Shown here: piece by piece, positions 34,817-46,180 of the stretch
Layout: each line of letters starts with the position of its first letter
Numbering within the stretch: the stretch's first letter is position 1
Assembly (NCBI RefSeq): GCF_914767665.1
Contig: NC_059504.1
Location: forward strand, 23,228,001 to 23,292,000
Length of the DNA: 64,000 nucleotides
Origin: Harmonia axyridis
Lineage: Eukaryota > Arthropoda > Insecta > Coleoptera > Coccinellidae
Direction: 5' to 3'
Program-made: the position numbers and the translations under genes
The notes under the pieces: generated by a model
What the model saw: the letters and a program-made list of their open reading frames with translations, nothing else
Told to the model about the DNA's origin: nothing
The model's database searches: none

Positions 34817-36663
34817 TAATTCCAGACTTATTGGGTATAATATGTTGCGATAGTAGAAGTTCACGGTGATATACAGAGTGTTTCGAGTTTTAATAGCGGT
34901 CTTAATTTCGTCTGAGTGGACTTTTGGGAATAGAACTATGCGGTAGAGAACAGATTAGACCAATAGTCCAAATAGTCATGAAAAATTCCAGAAAAGCTCA
35001 GACGACGTGTTAGATGCTTTCGCATACTCGTTCAGTTAATTGGTTGACATAGGTAGGTATTGTTATGTTTTTTTTTTTCAGGATCAATATTGAAATAGAT
35101 GTGGAAAAACCTATTGATTACTTTCCAAAATCAAAATTTAGAACAGAATTATCAGATAATTGTTTAAAATTAAGATCTATCATTTTGATTTATGATATAT
35201 ACAAAATTAGAATTATCTTTCATCATGAGTAGAAATGTATGTAATTCCAGACTTATTGGGTATAATATGTTGCGATAGTAGAAGTTCACGGTGATATACA
35301 GAGTGTTTCGAGTTTTAATAGCGGTCTGGATTTCGTCTGAGTGGACTTTTGGTAATAGTACTATGCGGTAGATTAGAGATTAGAGATTAGGCCAATAGTC
35401 CAAATGGTCATGAAAAATTCCAGAAAAGCTCAGACGACGTGTAGATGCTTTCGCATACTCGTTCAGTTAATTGGTTGACATAGGTAGGTAGTGTTATGTT
35501 TTTTTTTCAGGATCAATATTGAAATAGATGTGAAAAAACCTATCGATTACTTAACAAATTCGAAATTAAGAACATGATTATCAGATAATTTTTTAAAATT
35601 AAGATCAATCATTTTGATTTATGATATATACAAAATTACAATTATCTTTCATCAAGAGTAGAAATGTATGTGGGATCCAAATTCTTAACACCCGACTGAA
35701 TTATGCGCTACTGACTTTACGAAACGAGAACTACACGATCGACCCTAAAAGGTTGCACCATGCAGATTTATCGATATAGGAAGACGTAAGGGGAAGAGGT
35801 ATTTGAGACTTAAAACTGAGACTGGAGCACGATACATACGAACGAGGGTGGAATTCGACGTTAGAGAATAGACGGACATAGTTGGCATTCGACGTTACAG
35901 ATTATACGGAGAAGGTTAAAGAATTCGACGTTAGAGAATAGACGGACATAGTTAGAATTCGACGTGATAGACGCATATGATTCGACGTAAAATATATTAG
36001 ACGCAGCTAGTTAGATAATTCGACGTTAGATATAGACGGATCAACGCGAATAATCAGACAATTAGACGATTAAGAATTATACGAAATAAAATAACTTCGA
36101 TAGTTCGATAGACGAAAGTTCAGATGGCTGTACATTCAATTGAAGTTGAATTGTACATAGTGTAAATGAACAATAGTTAAGTACCGGCGGCCTTTTTATA
36201 AACCCTTCGACAACGATATAAAAAAACCTACATGTATGTAATTCCAGACTTATTATGATATAATATGTTGCGATAGTAGAAGTTCACGGTGATATACAGA
36301 GTGTTTCGAGTTTTAATAGCGGTCTTAATTTCGTCTGAGTGGACTTTTAGGCATATTACTATGCGGTAGATTACAGATTAGACCAATAGTCCAAATGAGT
36401 CATGAAAAATTCTAGAAGAGCTCAGACGACGTGTTAGATGCTTTCGCATACTCGTTCAGTTAATTGGTTGACATAGGTAGGTAGTGTTATGTTTTTTTTT
36501 CAGGAGGACAATATTGAAATAGATGTGAAAAACCTATCGATTACTTAACAAATTCAAAATTAAGAACAGGATCCTCAGATAATTGGTTCAAATTAAGATT
36601 ATTCATTTTGATTTATGATATATTCAAAATAAGAATTATATTTCATAAAGGGTAGAAATGTAT
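34817..36663 (+). repeat. Three-unit 425-bp tandem array, interrupted by a solo LTR
   Basis: Units start with TAATTCCAGACTTATT at 34817, 35242 and 36239, and share words such as GTGATATACAGAGTGTTTCG and GTTAATTGGTTGACATAGGT. Each unit includes a T-rich run followed by CAG, like a splice acceptor, though no exon is evident. Units 2 and 3 are separated by a 562-bp LTR with a 6-bp target duplication. The array looks like a small satellite. Confidence 0.8.
35671..36232 (+). mobile_element. Solo LTR of an unidentified LTR retrotransposon
   Basis: The element starts TGGGATCC, ends CCTACA, and is flanked by TGTATG on both sides (35665-35670 and 36233-36238), as expected for LTR insertions. The gap is explained exactly: without it the flanking sequence reads like the unit 1 / unit 2 junction. 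It holds repeats of ATTCGACGTTAGAGAATAGA at 35853 and 35931, and a TTTTTATAAACCC near the end. No internal region is present, so it is a solo LTR left by recombination. The family (BEL/Pao or Gypsy) cannot be told. Confidence 0.65.
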
Positions 36664-36796
36664 GTGATGATATTTAGAATAAGTATTGAAAAGAAGAAGA
36701 TTTGACCAATGGAAACTTCAAAATTAAGTGACAGTGCCAAAAACAGTATATAGTCGAATCATCGTTAGGGAAGAAATAGTTATTTGTGGAAAACAA

Positions 36797-36831
36797 GTGC
36801 GGAAAGTGGTGCTTTCCGCACTTGTTAGGAA
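36797..36831. repeat. Hairpin ACAAGTGCGGAAAG / CTTTCCGCACTTGT
   Basis: A perfect palindrome with 14-bp arms and a short loop (GTGG). It resembles the core hairpins of small MITEs and has no defined ends here. Confidence 0.5.
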
Positions 36832-38109
36832 CAACATTTTTTTCTACAAGCGCTTGAAATAAATTGAAACTCAAATGATTTGATTAATTATTCACATACA
36901 CATGAATGACATACGTAATTCTGCATTTCGTTGACATATTTATCTCATCCTTGACATTAATTGGATGTTCGGTGCATAGAGACATGACATAATTTAAATT
37001 ATTCTTTAATACTTGCGTGCGGGAAAATCTACTGGAATTTCCTGCACGCATATCCGTGCGGGTAAGAAATAGCGGGGGTTTTCGCGCACTGTGTGGGAAA
37101 GTGACTCTTTGCGACCTCAAATGCGTGTGGAGAAAGAGTTGAAAGCGTACGCTTGTAGAAAAAGAGATTTTAAGGTCCAGCGGACAAAATATGACGGGAG
37201 TCGTGAAGTGAAAATATGAAGAGGAATGAGTTTTGCTCGAGCTATGAAGGCAGGAAAATCAAAGAAAAACTGAAAACAAAACCTCAAGATAGATTCCAAG
37301 ACTAGTGTTGCGTCAAGTGAATTTCACGCAAACTTTACGGGCAGTTGAATGTTCAGAGATACGCATTCAGGTCGAAAAACCAACCCCAGCAGGTACAGCG
37401 AGGGCTAAAAATAGAACGGGAACATCGTTGGCGCCACATTGGCGCTACATATGGTCATCCTGAAGTCACATCTGAGGGCAAGGAATGAAGACGTGGATCA
37501 ATCAGGGACTTGGATTGCGCTTTGGTATGCAAAATCCAAAGCGATGCTTAACATCCCCAGGAAATCGGGGTACAATATTCAGTACGCTCGTAGCTGTTAC
37601 CTTGTAAACACATAACTTGTACAGCCAAATTCAATATATTAGTTAAGAAATCCGGTGTTTCATTATCCCAATTTAATAGAATCACAGTTGATCGATTCAA
37701 CCAAAAACAACTAGTCTGATTGATGATATAAATAATAAATTGGTGAGATGAACAAAATCGGTAAACTCTGGTGATCCAGGAATAGAAAGTAAATAACTCA
37801 TATGATTCGTGTGTAAATATATTGACTTCATTGAATTCGGGGAAATATGGATATTATAGTTGGCTTGAAGCAGTAAATATTTCATATGAATTCTAGAGTT
37901 TTTATTGTACATAAATTAAATCTTTTTGGGAGAAAACACTGTTACAACATCGAAAACAGAAACAACTGGAGAGGGCTGACTGCTAAGGAGTGACATACCC
38001 AATGGCAGGAAATTTTTTCCTTGATTCAAATTGAATATTTCACCAAACTACTTGAAAAGTCTAAAGTTTAGGTCACTAAAATTCCTATTACCAATGTCAA
38101 TAATACACG
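36832..38109. other. Non-coding stretch
   Basis: Around 37020-37480 the sequence is richer in CG dinucleotides than most of the window (for example GTGCGGG twice), possibly single-copy DNA. No gene recognised. Confidence 0.3.
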
Positions 38110-39565
38110 AGGCAAGAGCATTCAACGATCCACCAACTGGTACGACTAACAGAAAATATTAAGAAGCAATATGCCTCAAAGACGATATCCCAGCTGACCT
38201 TTGAGTACTTGGCAGGTAGATATTTGAGAAAAGAGTGAAGCTCTTTCTGATGGACCAACCTAGGCACAGAATATCTGATCTTTTCAAATTCGGTTAACTC
38301 TCTGTTACTACATCTTCGTTTGTCTTGTTAGAACTTGCCTTTCCAATACGCTTGAAGGAATGGTAAAAAAAGGAAAAATATTTTTTTTTGTTCAATTGTG
38401 TGTAGCATATATTGGCTTTGTTATTTTGCACTGTTCATAAAATTGAGAAAAAAATTTAATTTGTTGTTGTTCACCCCACGAACAGGCTTAGCCTTTGTGG
38501 GAATTTTGTTTGTTTGTAGATTGTATGATACTTCTACAAATGAATTTATTGTTATTATTATTATATGAACTCTCTACAGACACTGGTGCGATATTCTTCG
38601 ACATAGAAAAGACATTTGATAAAATGTGGCATCAAGGTCTGATATACAAAATGAAGTAGATGAAATTTTCAACCAAACTTACGAGATTAATACAATCGTA
38701 CCTGGCAAATAAAAAATTTAGAGTGAATATCGATAGTACCAGGTCGACGATTAGAGAAATTGAAGCCGAAGTTCCCCAAGGATCAGTGATAGGACTGCTG
38801 CCGTTCAACTAATACATGACAGACATACCAAAATGAATAGATGCAAGATAGCTCAGTTTGCAGATGACACCGCTATATTTACTATCACAGTAGAATTCGG
38901 AAATCAATTACTAGGCAGTTACATATAGACCTGATAAACTGATAGAAGAAATAGAGATTCAAAGTGAATACTACGAAAACAGTTGCAATCTACTTCGGAG
39001 GAAGAACAGTAAAAGAAAGAAAAAGCAGAAAACGGCAAAATAAAAAAATCAGACTATAGAACGGAAAAAGAAAGCAAAATATCTAAGAGTAATTCTAGAA
39101 AAAATAATGAACTTTAAAAAACAGATAGAAGAAAACAGAAAAAAGGCAAGGCAATTGCTCGGCAGACTGCGCCCGATGCTCAACCCAAAAAGTAAACTTT
39201 CCTTGAAAAACAAGCTGAAGATAATAAAAATAGTGCTAATACCAAACATAACGTATGCAGGAGTTCTCTAATATAATACGAAAGACAATAATAAAGATCA
39301 TTTACAAAGTACACAAAATACAGTAATCAGAACAGCGGTTGGCGCCCCATGGTATATAAGCAACCATCACATGAGAGAAGAATTGAAAATTAAAAATATT
39401 TATAATAAGAAAGACATTTAAGAGGAAATCCCTTTTTCAAAAAACCAAATAGAAGAGAAAAGTGGGAGAAGGGAGAAAGTCTCCCAATTAGACAACATTA
39501 GGAAATTAAAGTACAGGAATAAAATTCCAGTCCTTATATATAAAAAGAAGACCTGTATCAATACT
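38110..39565 (+). pseudogene. Jockey-like LINE fragment, copy 4
   Basis: This is the longest copy of the family. It carries RT motif A (DIEKTFDKMWHQGLIYKM), then LANKKFRVNIDSTRSTIR, EVPQGSVIGLLPFN, a decayed active-site region (QFADDTAIFTI) and the tail KKARQLLGRLRPMLNPKS and NTVIRTAVGAPWYISN. The normal active-site FADD/YADD is visible in one frame, but stops (for example after YKMK) break it repeatedly. A 0.4-kb foreign block is inserted at 38174-38562. The 3' end at about 39560 matches copy 2. Confidence 0.8.
38174..38562 (+). mobile_element. 5'-truncated retroposon tail inserted in LINE copy 4
   Basis: The block splits LINE copy 4 between two positions that are adjacent in copy 1. It ends in TTATTGTTATTATTATTAT, a microsatellite tail common in non-LTR retrotransposons. 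A possible 5-bp duplication ATATG lies on both sides (38169-38173 and 38563-38567). It is probably the 3' untranslated end of another LINE. Confidence 0.55.
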
Positions 39566-39693
39566 CGAGGCACTTCAAGTTTATAATGTGTCTTTCAGTG
39601 ATCAATTTTTGTTAAATTGAATGTATTATTATGGAGAAGTGATTTTGGCTTCAGCAAAATAGTTAACCGACGACTTCGACCTATAGTAGGACC

Positions 39694-39730
39694 CAGGGGC
39701 GGATCCAGGATTTCTTCAGGGAATCGTGAA
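39694..39730 (+). repeat. Solo hAT-type terminus
   Basis: CAGGGGCGGATCCAGGATTT is a common end of insect hAT elements. The matching opposite end was not found in the window, so only the terminus is annotated. Confidence 0.4.
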
Positions 39731-40749
39731 AGAAATTTATTGAATTGAAAACGAATCGTTTTTGTTATTGGTAAAATAAAAATACACCTATACATTACAG
39801 CGATTATATGTAACGTAGGGTAATAAGAAATTCAACTCTTTGTATGTAATTGAATGTATTCGAAATCAAATCTTCTCCTAACCAAATATCACAAAGGATA
39901 CACTTTTTGCCTCACTTTTAAAGAAGAGCTTGTGCGAACAGTGTTAAAACCCCAATGACCACCACTTCCGCCTAGTTATCAGCCTATTTGTTAACCGCTC
40001 ATCTGTGAACGCTTCAGGAAATACAGTTCTTGAACCCAACGTCCAAAAAACAAATCGAAAACCAATAATTAACTTTTTTTTCGTCGACAATCGACCGACC
40101 GACTTGTACAACAGATCTCGATCGTACTATCTATTCTTAATTGCCAAACGAAAAAAAATATTATTGGAAATTCGTCCATAAAACACATTACTTGTTCGCT
40201 CTTGCGTTGCCAGCTGAGAAAACTTCCTAATTGAAGCGAGTCTGTCCGTCACGCTCAGGTTGGGTACCGACTCTAGGCAGCCGTGAAGCGATTTTTTGTC
40301 TCTGCGTTGACTTTAACTACCCATCGACAATGCCTTGTTACAGCTAAGGCGAATCGGATTTCTCCGCTAAAATAATCAATTCCTTACACGACACATCAAT
40401 GAACTGGATCTTCTCGGTTTGATTACTGGTAATAACATTCAGGCTATTTTAATCGACCTGCTGGAAGCTGCTATTTGCTCCTAGACCATCAAGATAAACC
40501 ATGACGATGGGAGAGTTGGTTGCTAGGATCCCAGAATTTCGAAATAGTGAATCTCTAGCTTTACTAGTAACTCTTTCAACTTATCGAAGTTCGATACGTT
40601 TGGCATTGAATTCTGATGAATACGAGAGCTGACTTGGCTTGATAGCCAAGTCAGTGCTTCTCTCTGAAAAGCTCTCCTTATCAATGAAGAGGTTTTGAGC
40701 GTTCGACATTTATCCGGTGTTGTATCCTTTTAGGGTCTTAATAACTATA
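39731..40749. other. Non-coding stretch
   Basis: Contains one perfect 11-bp-arm hairpin (CTGACTTGGCTTGATAGCCA region at 40629-40653). No gene recognised. Confidence 0.35.
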
Positions 40750-41618
40750 CAGGGTGATTCATCGCGATAACCTATTAGACGCTTATGGAATTATCATAAT
40801 TTGTGCTAAAAATTTGCATGTTGGGATTTGAGATAATGATCTTTCTACCTAAAATATTTTCAGATCTCTACAACTTGCGATTATACCGAAAACAGACTAC
40901 TACTTCCTCATTTCAAATGGCACACCCAGTATATTATTGCATCATTAGGTACCTTTTTTGATGACAATTCCAGCAAATTTCATACCTTGGGTAAAAATTC
41001 AACGGTTCATGAGTAAATTGAATTCTTATGAAAAAAAAATGATGACAACGAGGATTCACATTTTGTTGAATATTTCTGCAGAATTATTATTTTTTAGTCA
41101 ATATTACGTATAGAAAGAGATAATGAAAAATATAGGTTCTAATTTGAAAATCTTGAGTTTTGATGAATTTGAGCTTTCCAAGTTCATAATCTTCTGCTGA
41201 ACACCCTGTACATTTTTGGTCCAAACCGCAAACAATCTCATAAGACTGCCTATTTTCATAATCCAATATGAACAAGGTTTTTTTCCAAAAAATCTTTTTC
41301 CGCAAAAATATTCGGATAAATGTGAGTTCATGTCGCCACCATTTTTTTCATAAGAATCCCTCAATCAACTCATGAACCCAAGTTATGACTTATTGGTGAA
41401 ATTGTCATCAATAAGCCATTTTATCATGCAATAATATACTGGGTATATCATTCAAAATAAGAAAGTTTCTGTTTCCGGTATAACCGAAAATTGTAGAGAG
41501 CTAAAAATATTTTGAGAAGAAAGATCATCGTCCCAAACCCCAACATGCAATTTTTTAGCACAAAATTATTATTAGTTCTCCATAAACGTCTAATAAGCCA
41601 TTGCGGTGACTCACCCTG
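40750..41618. mobile_element. CAGGGTG foldback element, 869 bp
   Basis: Starts CAGGGTGATTCATCGCGATA and ends with CACCCTG, each next to a TA (40748-40749, 41619-41620). The outer 250-270 bp on each side are inverted copies with moderate divergence (shared words AATTTGTGCTAAAAA, GCATGTTGGG, AGTATATTATTGCAT). TA duplication and long inverted ends suggest the Tc1/mariner superfamily. A truncated copy is at 18115-18594. Confidence 0.65.
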
Positions 41619-41747
41619 TATACCTGAATACAAGGTGGTTCATTATAAATTGGACAAACATATGTATAGTCTTGTAAATGACACCGTGAGAATCATTTTT
41701 TTATGACATATACCTCGTTTTCGAAGCATAAGCGAAATTTAGAGGGC

Positions 41748-41752
41748 AAAAA
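41748..41752 (-). terminator. Pol III terminator of the tRNA gene
   Basis: Run of five T's on the minus strand just after the tRNA 3' end. Confidence 0.8.
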
Positions 41753-41755
41753 TTG

Positions 41756-41828
41756 CATCCCTGGCGGGGATCGAACCCACGACCTTTGGATTAGAAGTCC
41801 AACGCGCTATCCGCTGCGCCACAGGGAC
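41756..41828 (-). tRNA. tRNA-Arg (anticodon TCT)
   Basis: The minus strand folds into a complete cloverleaf of 73 nt: acceptor stem GTCCCTG/CAGGGAT with a G-T first pair, discriminator G, D stem GCGC/GCGC, anticodon stem TTGGA/TCCAA with loop CTTCTAA (anticodon TCT, reading AGA), variable loop AGGTC, and T arm GTGGG-TTCGATC-CCCGC. The internal promoter boxes are present (A box TGGCGCAGCGG, B box GGTTCGATCCC), there is no intron, and five T's follow three bases after the gene as a Pol III terminator. It stands alone, 136 bp from a CAGGGTG foldback. It is very probably functional. Confidence 0.95.
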
Positions 41829-43058
41829 GTTATGGAGAAGGTTTTGGATTGGATTTTCAAAATATGAATCTTCAATTTGCTTCGAGACAGTTCTAAAATA
41901 ATCAGCTTTGTCATCAAAATTTTCAACGACATATGCAGGGTATAACATGAATTGGGTGGCCATAGCCATAGCGATTATTATTTACTGCTCTACTGATCAT
42001 ATTCAAATTATCTCTTACATCTGCACAAGCTTATTCTATCCTGTGTCGCAACTCCTGTGCAGTTTTCAATGGCATATATCTTATCTTTCAGATAACCTTA
42101 GATACAGAAAATAATCGATGGTAGTTAGATCCGGTTACCTTACTGCCCATGCCACAGGGCCACCATTTCATTAATTGAAATAAATAGGTTCAAATTCTCT
42201 CAAAGATTTAATTTTCAATACTTATTTTTGATATGAAGCAAATAGACTCACAGTTTACATTTTCCCAGATTGTTACGCCATTTTGCTTTAAATTTAATTT
42301 CTAATTTCAAAAGAATCCAAAGTTTGATAATGCAAATCAATATTTTATTACGTAACGTGTTTAAACAGTAGGCGCTCAGTATTTTAAAATGGAGAAAAGT
42401 TGAACAGAATCTATAAAATTCAAAATCTCAGTAACATCAATATTATCACGAAAGAAAAAAAACAGGAACGTATTTTTGAAAAGTTACATAAAACATGAAT
42501 TCTTCCGTTTGCTACTCTTTTGAGGAAAGTGTGCCATTCAAAGTATTAATTGAATTCATTCCACTGAAATATGTATTTTTTCATGACAATAACGACATTC
42601 CTCTAAAAAGTGTCAAAAATAGAGATTTCAAAGTCTAAAAGAAAAACTCAATAATCTGAGTGCCCTGGAAATATTGAAGTTGCATTAAAAGTTTTTCAGG
42701 GTTGTATGAAGTTAACGAACCCACAAAATTTTAGCAGAATCGAACCTCTGACTTGCAAGTTATGAATATCAAAATTTTAGGCCAATTTTGACACCCGATA
42801 CATAAAAAATACCATTTTTTTCAAAATAAGCAACTTTTCGAAAATGATTTTAGCCAAATCGGTTATGAAAGAAGAGACCCCAATACATCTCCTTACAATG
42901 ACTGACAAACGTTGTCATTCTATATTCTTGTCTGATAATGTTCAATAGATTACCCAATTACCACACAAGAAAAATGAATATAAAAAATTAAAAAAAGCAA
43001 TATAAGCAATGCTAATAAATTTAGATCCTTATGATTAAGGAGAATTTATGGTGTATTG
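41829..43058. other. Non-coding stretch
   Basis: No gene or repeat recognised. Confidence 0.35.
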
Positions 43059-43877
43059 CAGTAGTTACTGAACTTTTCTGTTCCCTTTCAAATTTTACTG
43101 GTTTCGGTGGACCCCCGCAATTGTATACCTATATATTCAACCTTCTTTTTTAGTTGATCAATTGCTTAGAAAAACCAAGAAAGGGCTATAAAATTAAATT
43201 CAGAAAAGATAGAAGAAACCATTTCTGTCATTTTGCAAATTTCAGATATTATTTGAAAGCATTGAATATTTTGGATTGGAATAAAACAATAAAATTGGAT
43301 ATTAGCAGTTTGAGAATTTAATTGTGGAACCCCGCAGTTTCGAACTTATTTAGGGCCGGTATTATAAAGGATAACCGACGGTTGAACCGAGCGTCAACTA
43401 CCAAATTCCGTATTTCTAGTGAGTAATTTGGTAGTTGACACAACGGTTGAACGTCGGTTATCCTTCATAATACCGGCCATTGAGGTCTTCTTCACTAAAG
43501 GTTTTACCGATGGTACAGAGAATTTTTATTCATATTCAGATATAAAAAGGGGTGATCGCAAAACCATTAAAGGGCTATCAAATTCGGTAAAGACGGATAA
43601 CATTTTTGACCGTTATACAAGTTCATGCGTTGACTATTTTGAAATAACACAATAAAATTTGGAAATTAACAATTTGAGGATTATATCGTAGCTCTACACA
43701 ATTTGGTGAGTGAAGCCGAACCGATATTTTTGTTATTTACAATCGAAGCCAGAAAAATTTTTGTGGACCCCCATTAACAACTTGTGGACCCCCATTTGTT
43801 CTTCACGGCATCGTGGACCCCCTTCGAGTCCTCCGTGGACCCCTGGGGGTCCACCTGGACCACTTTGGGAATCACTG
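43059..43877. mobile_element. Possible hAT-like element with GTGGACCCCC repeats
   Basis: The right end reads GACCACTTTGGGAATCACTG, the complement of a well-known hAT end (CAGTGATTCCCAAAGTGGTC), preceded by four or five GTGGACCCCC words (43761-43860). Another GTGGACCCCC lies at 43111, near a candidate left end CAGTAGTTACTGAACTTTTC at 43059. Flanking 8-mers GTGTATTG and GTGTAAAT agree at five positions only, so the left limit is tentative. No transposase is encoded. Confidence 0.4.
43354..43478. mobile_element. 125-bp MITE with GGCCGGTATTATAAAGG ends
   Basis: The ends GGCCGGTATTATAAAGGATA and the complement of GGCCGGTATTATGAAGGATA are inverted repeats, which run on through ACCGACG and the TCAACTACCAAATT block, leaving a loop of about 20 bp. 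It lies inside the possible hAT-like element. Target duplication unclear. Confidence 0.6.
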
Positions 43878-44999
43878 GTGTAAATATTTTAATTCTATTT
43901 TTGACGCTATTCTCCTTTTTGATAATTGCATGAAAATACTGACCTATCTAGACTCTGGAGGATGTTTACTCCCTTAAAAGGCATCTTAGAAAAAACATAT
44001 AACATGTGAAGCAATCTCAGCTTCTTTTGTTTATCTACTAATTGAATAATTAAATTCAATCCAAATTAATAAAAATGAATAAATCATAATATTATTAATT
44101 TCGGAATAATATCCTTCAGGTTCGTTACGTGGGAAGCCCATCAGGGGAATAAATTCCAAAATCGGGCTAATCGAGAAGCGTATAAATAACTCCAATTAAC
44201 CCAAATCATCAATATACTAAATGTTTCACGGACAGCGGACAACAAAGTTTCATTAACATCATCAACACTAATAAATTGAATTTTTACCAACACAAAACGT
44301 TCCGGTGAAAGGCATACACAAGACATTCATTACTATCACAAAAAGCCATTAACTCAGATGGGATTGCAATGGGAAGTTATAATGGATCCTAACAGTTGTT
44401 TATTTTGATCGCCCCCCTTTATTTTTGAAATCCATAAAATTATTTGAACAAGCTCATTACAGGCTATAATTAAGTCCAACAAATTCTAATATCCTTGTTT
44501 GTTTTCGGCCGTGTCTCACTAATATTCTCTACCTGCTCCTACCTCACCGTTGGGGATTGGTACCGTGAAATTATAAAAGCAAAAACATATTGGAACGCAC
44601 CAAAACAAATTATCGTTAATTCCCTCCTAATACGGCCGATGACGGTAATAAAAATACGATTTTATTTCACTAACTAGGAAGGTAAAAAAATGCGAGTCAA
44701 TTTATCAAGCCACATGTTGGAACAAATCGATTTTCGAAGGAAGGTGCGCGTTCCCTTTCAACGAATTCGTTCGATATCAACCCTGTCCACATAGAGAATA
44801 TGGCAATCCGTTCAAATTGAGTTGTAATTGCAAATTAAATCGAAAGTATGGAAAAAATTCATCATTTTCGTTTAGAGAGTAGGTATACTATTGTGATTCA
44901 GATTAATAGGAAAGACTTGCAAATTTCTATATATGTATCTTATTTCATCTATGATTGGTTTATTAATTAAACTCTAGTCACCTATAAAATTGGTCAATT
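43878..44999. other. Non-coding stretch
   Basis: The part 44480-44780 is non-repetitive with scattered homeodomain-like ATTA words and could be regulatory DNA of a neighbouring gene, but nothing specific can be shown. Confidence 0.3.
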
Positions 45000-45850
45000 T
45001 TCAATAAGAACTTGATCTCAGTCCTGGTCTGGTCATATCTTCATGGAGGTCTCTTTCAGCCGGAGTTCTGGAAGGATCTCTGCTGTATCCGTTATTGTTT
45101 ACAATATATGTATCCGACATGCCAAAAACGGAGAAAATCTCCATGACACTGTCCGCAGACGATACCCCCATTCTTGCCAGATCGTGGTGTCCCAAAATGG
45201 CAATGAAGTACCTACAAGAAGCCATCCACAGACTTCAGTCTTGTTTGCTCGATGGAGCATTGAAGTAAACCCCGAGAAGAGCGAAATCGTCGACATGTCG
45301 TAATGTTCGGTAGGAGGATCGAATAGAAAAACGAAGCCGAGTATCTAGGAGTGATACTTGACATGAAGCTTATTTGGAAATAACACATCACATCAGCTGT
45401 GCTGAAGGGAAAGACAGCACCTGCAGCGTTGCAAGCGCTACTCTGCAAAAGCATCAAAATGTCTCTTTCCAACCAGCTTCTTCTCTATAAGTCCACCATT
45501 CGGCCAGTCATGACTTACCCATGGCTTGGGGATACGCCGCACAGAACCATCTTCAGAGACTTCAAGTCGTGCAGAATACGATCCTGAAACGAGCCGTAAA
45601 TGCATCATGGTTTGTCAGCAACGTACAGATACATGAAGACCTGAAAATACCATTCCTAGACGACCATCTGAAAGACCTGAGCGTGAAGACCTTCATGAAA
45701 ATGAAAAATCACGCATGCCCGCTTATGAGGAAGACTTGCGACTATGATGAGAAAACCCCTAGAAAGCATAAAAGACCGAAGATGGCACTTCCCTAGGAAG
45801 TGTGTGCCAAACATCAACTGGCACAGACCTTATTAGCCTTTTACTGTTTT
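45000..45850 (+). pseudogene. Jockey-type LINE reverse transcriptase, C-terminal half
   Basis: Several frames combine into a second LINE family: the active-site area is read as LSADDTPILARSWCP with DD kept, then SIEVNPEKSEIV, YLGVILDMKLIWK and LLLYKSTIRPVMTY. The C-terminal part continues as a 91-residue frame (45521-45796) with LQRLQVVQNTILKRAVNASW and NVQIHEDLKIPFL. Codon use is less AT-rich than in the 9.6-kb family, and frameshifts near 45300 and 45520 kill it. The order of motifs is typical of Jockey/BS-like elements. Confidence 0.8.
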
Positions 45851-46077
45851 TTTTGCCTAACTGCAAAAGAGGAAGAAGTTTCAAGTGGTCTAGTCAGGTC
45901 GGCTGGTCGGCGATAACCGAGAGCCTCCGGTTCAAGGAAGCCTACAGCCTAACAAAACTAAAGTCAACAAATTGTTGAAAAATAAGCTTTTTTAATTATC
46001 AAGATTATTTTAGTTACGGTATCTTACTAGAAACAATTTTTAAAATAATCCTATATTCAGTTAAATACAGTCAGAGT

Positions 46078-46180
46078 CAGTGGCGGATTTACTAGCAGGA
46101 TGAGTAGGCTGAAGCCTAGGGCGGCAAATTTTAAGGGGCGCCATATTAAGCTTATATTTATTTTTATTTCGATTTACAGA
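46078..46180 (+). repeat. Solo hAT terminus CAGTGGCGGATTTACTAG
   Basis: The stretch from CAGTGGCGG through GAAGCCTAGGGCGGCAAATT is a common left end of hAT elements with ZMYM1-like transposases. No matching right end was found. Confidence 0.5.
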
